Assembly (NCBI GenBank): GCA_026692845.1
Contig: JAPLNM010000103.1
Span: 1 to 50,890 of the forward strand
Source: Planctomycetota bacterium
GTDB taxonomy: Bacteria > Planctomycetota > Planctomycetia > Pirellulales > Pirellulaceae
Direction of reading: 5' to 3'
Length of the DNA: 50,890 nucleotides
The first letter of the stretch is position 1. Each line of letters starts with the position of its first letter. Of this stretch, positions 50,086-50,890 are shown piece after piece. The notes beneath the pieces were generated by a model. It saw nothing but the letters and a program-made list of their open reading frames with translations. It ran no database searches and was not told where the DNA came from. Both the position numbers and the translations under genes were made by a program.

Positions 50086-50890
50086 TCAAGGATGGAGCAA
50101 ACGCAATTGCCCGGCCGCAATCCCCGAATCGTTCGGCGGGATCCGCCGATGAAAAAGGGCTTGCCATCCGGCTCGCGCTAGCCGATCGTCGGCAAGCTCC
50201 ACGAGCAAGCGATTCTGAAAAACCCCACCGGTCAAACCGACTCGCCGAGACTCGGCCAAAGGCGAGGCCAGATACCCTAAGGTATCGACGAGCAACTGGG
50301 CGATCGCTCCATGGACCCTATAGGCTATGCAGCCGACACCGATGCCATTTCGCAGGTCCCCGAGCACCCGAGCCAAAACCCCTCGCCCATCGATCTCGTA
50401 GAGCGATCCTTCCCGCGCGATCGTGAAACGATACTCTTGGGCGTCCTGTTCGATCCGGCCTAGGTTTCTTAACCGATCCGCACCCCTATCGATCGCGTAG
50501 CGTGTCGCACGATCCTCGAGCACCATCGGTGCATGCCCCTCGTAATGGCTCACATGGACCAAACCCAACAACGAGCAGATCGCATCCAACCACCGCCCCA
50601 TGCTGCTGCTCAAGACGCTGTGCTCCTGCGATGTGGCCAGACGGACATAGTCGCAACGCTGAGTCTCAGAGAGCTGCGCCCATGGGGACTGCTGAGCCCA
50701 ATCGCAACTGGCTCGGACCTCTTCGAACCCAATCCCCGCATCCGTCAGTAGCCCAAGAGCCGATCGCCATGGGTTCCTTGCCGACACGTCTCCCTTGGGC
50801 AACCGAAAGGGTCGCAAACGACCTAGTCGGGTCATTTCATGGCCCTCGATGGCTATCAACTCTCCACCCCACACCTCTGCTGGGCCCCCG
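50086..50890 (-). CDS. hypF: Carbamoyltransferase HypF, C-terminal part (runs off the window)
   Basis: HypF makes the carbamoyl group that becomes the cyanide ligands of NiFe hydrogenases. About 267 C-terminal residues are seen. The frame is open to the window edge and begins GGPAEVWGGELI, matching the conserved xWGGE block. LRPFRLPKGDVSARNPWRSA, GLTGGVFQNRLLVE and HRRIPPNDSGIAAGQ are diagnostic of the Kae1-like carbamoyltransferase domain. The acylphosphatase and YrdC-like domains lie outside. The usual HIPPNDGGI reads RIPPNDSGI. No hydrogenase genes lie in the window. Confidence 0.88.
   Translation of the reverse strand, partial: GGPAEVWGGELIAIEGHEMTRLGRLRPFRLPKGDVSARNPWRSALGLLTDAGIGFEEVRASCDWAQQSPWAQLSETQRCDYVRLATSQEHSVLSSSMGRWLDAICSLLGLVHVSHYEGHAPMVLEDRATRYAIDRGADRLRNLGRIEQDAQEYRFTIAREGSLYEIDGRGVLARVLGDLRNGIGVGCIAYRVHGAIAQLLVDTLGYLASPLAESRRVGLTGGVFQNRLLVELADDRLARAGWQALFHRRIPPNDSGIAAGQLRLLHP

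Overview
The window looks like chromosome from a planctomycete, probably near the Pirellulales. The markers are a DUF1549/DUF1553 cytochrome-type protein next to a Tat-exported DUF1501 protein, a DUF1559 prepilin, a DUF4332 protein, a membrane-anchored squalene-cyclase-like toroid and a small membrane protein with an NPYAP start. No rRNA, tRNA, insertion sequence or CRISPR array was seen.

Layout. 1-114: the first 38 codons of a leftward type I restriction subunit (hsdR). 508-1245: exported MsrB. 1428-16385: a complete 14-gene complex I operon, nuoA to nuoN. It is preceded by a sigma70-like promoter and a perfect palindrome that matches the operator of the NADH/NAD+ sensor Rex. A Gfo/Idh/MocA oxidoreductase is coupled to the end of nuoN. 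17418-18314: an unrecognised membrane protein. 18541-19127: a gene-free array of compound repeats, including a perfect 128-bp tandem duplication. 19418-22501: rimO, pgsA and a CPBP protease in one direction. 22671-27740: the toroid protein, a small membrane protein and an 853-residue protein that resembles a YhaN/SMC-type ATPase with eroded nucleotide-binding motifs fused to two DUF4332 modules. 27745-30530 (minus): ecotin, a UPF0104 membrane protein and metK with a clear intrinsic terminator. 30832-35400: a SnoaL-like secreted protein, an Uup-type ABC-F ATPase and a convergent DinG-like helicase that lacks one Fe-S cysteine. 35649-41062: a Tat-exported TIM-barrel isomerase, DUF1549/DUF1553 and DUF1501. 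41059-43023 (minus): an SDR like mannonate oxidoreductase and a PfkB kinase like KDG kinase, suggesting uronate catabolism. 43245-43924: VapBC. 43978-44744: a second array with a ~172-bp unit whose core recurs alone at 326-401. 44765-49930 (minus): a pseudopilin/type II secretion-like operon with three F-type platform proteins, three minor pseudopilin-like proteins (one apparently frameshifted) and a DUF1559 prepilin. 50086-50890 (minus): the C-terminal part of HypF, running off the window.

The observations most worth following are the Rex box at nuo, the degenerate ATPase-HhH protein, the three tandem F-type proteins, the frameshifted pseudopilin, the two repeat arrays, an ecotin with Arg at P1 and no disulfide, and a recurrent pattern of 15-16 bp tandem duplications in spacers. 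No wholly new multi-gene system could be demonstrated from the sequence alone.
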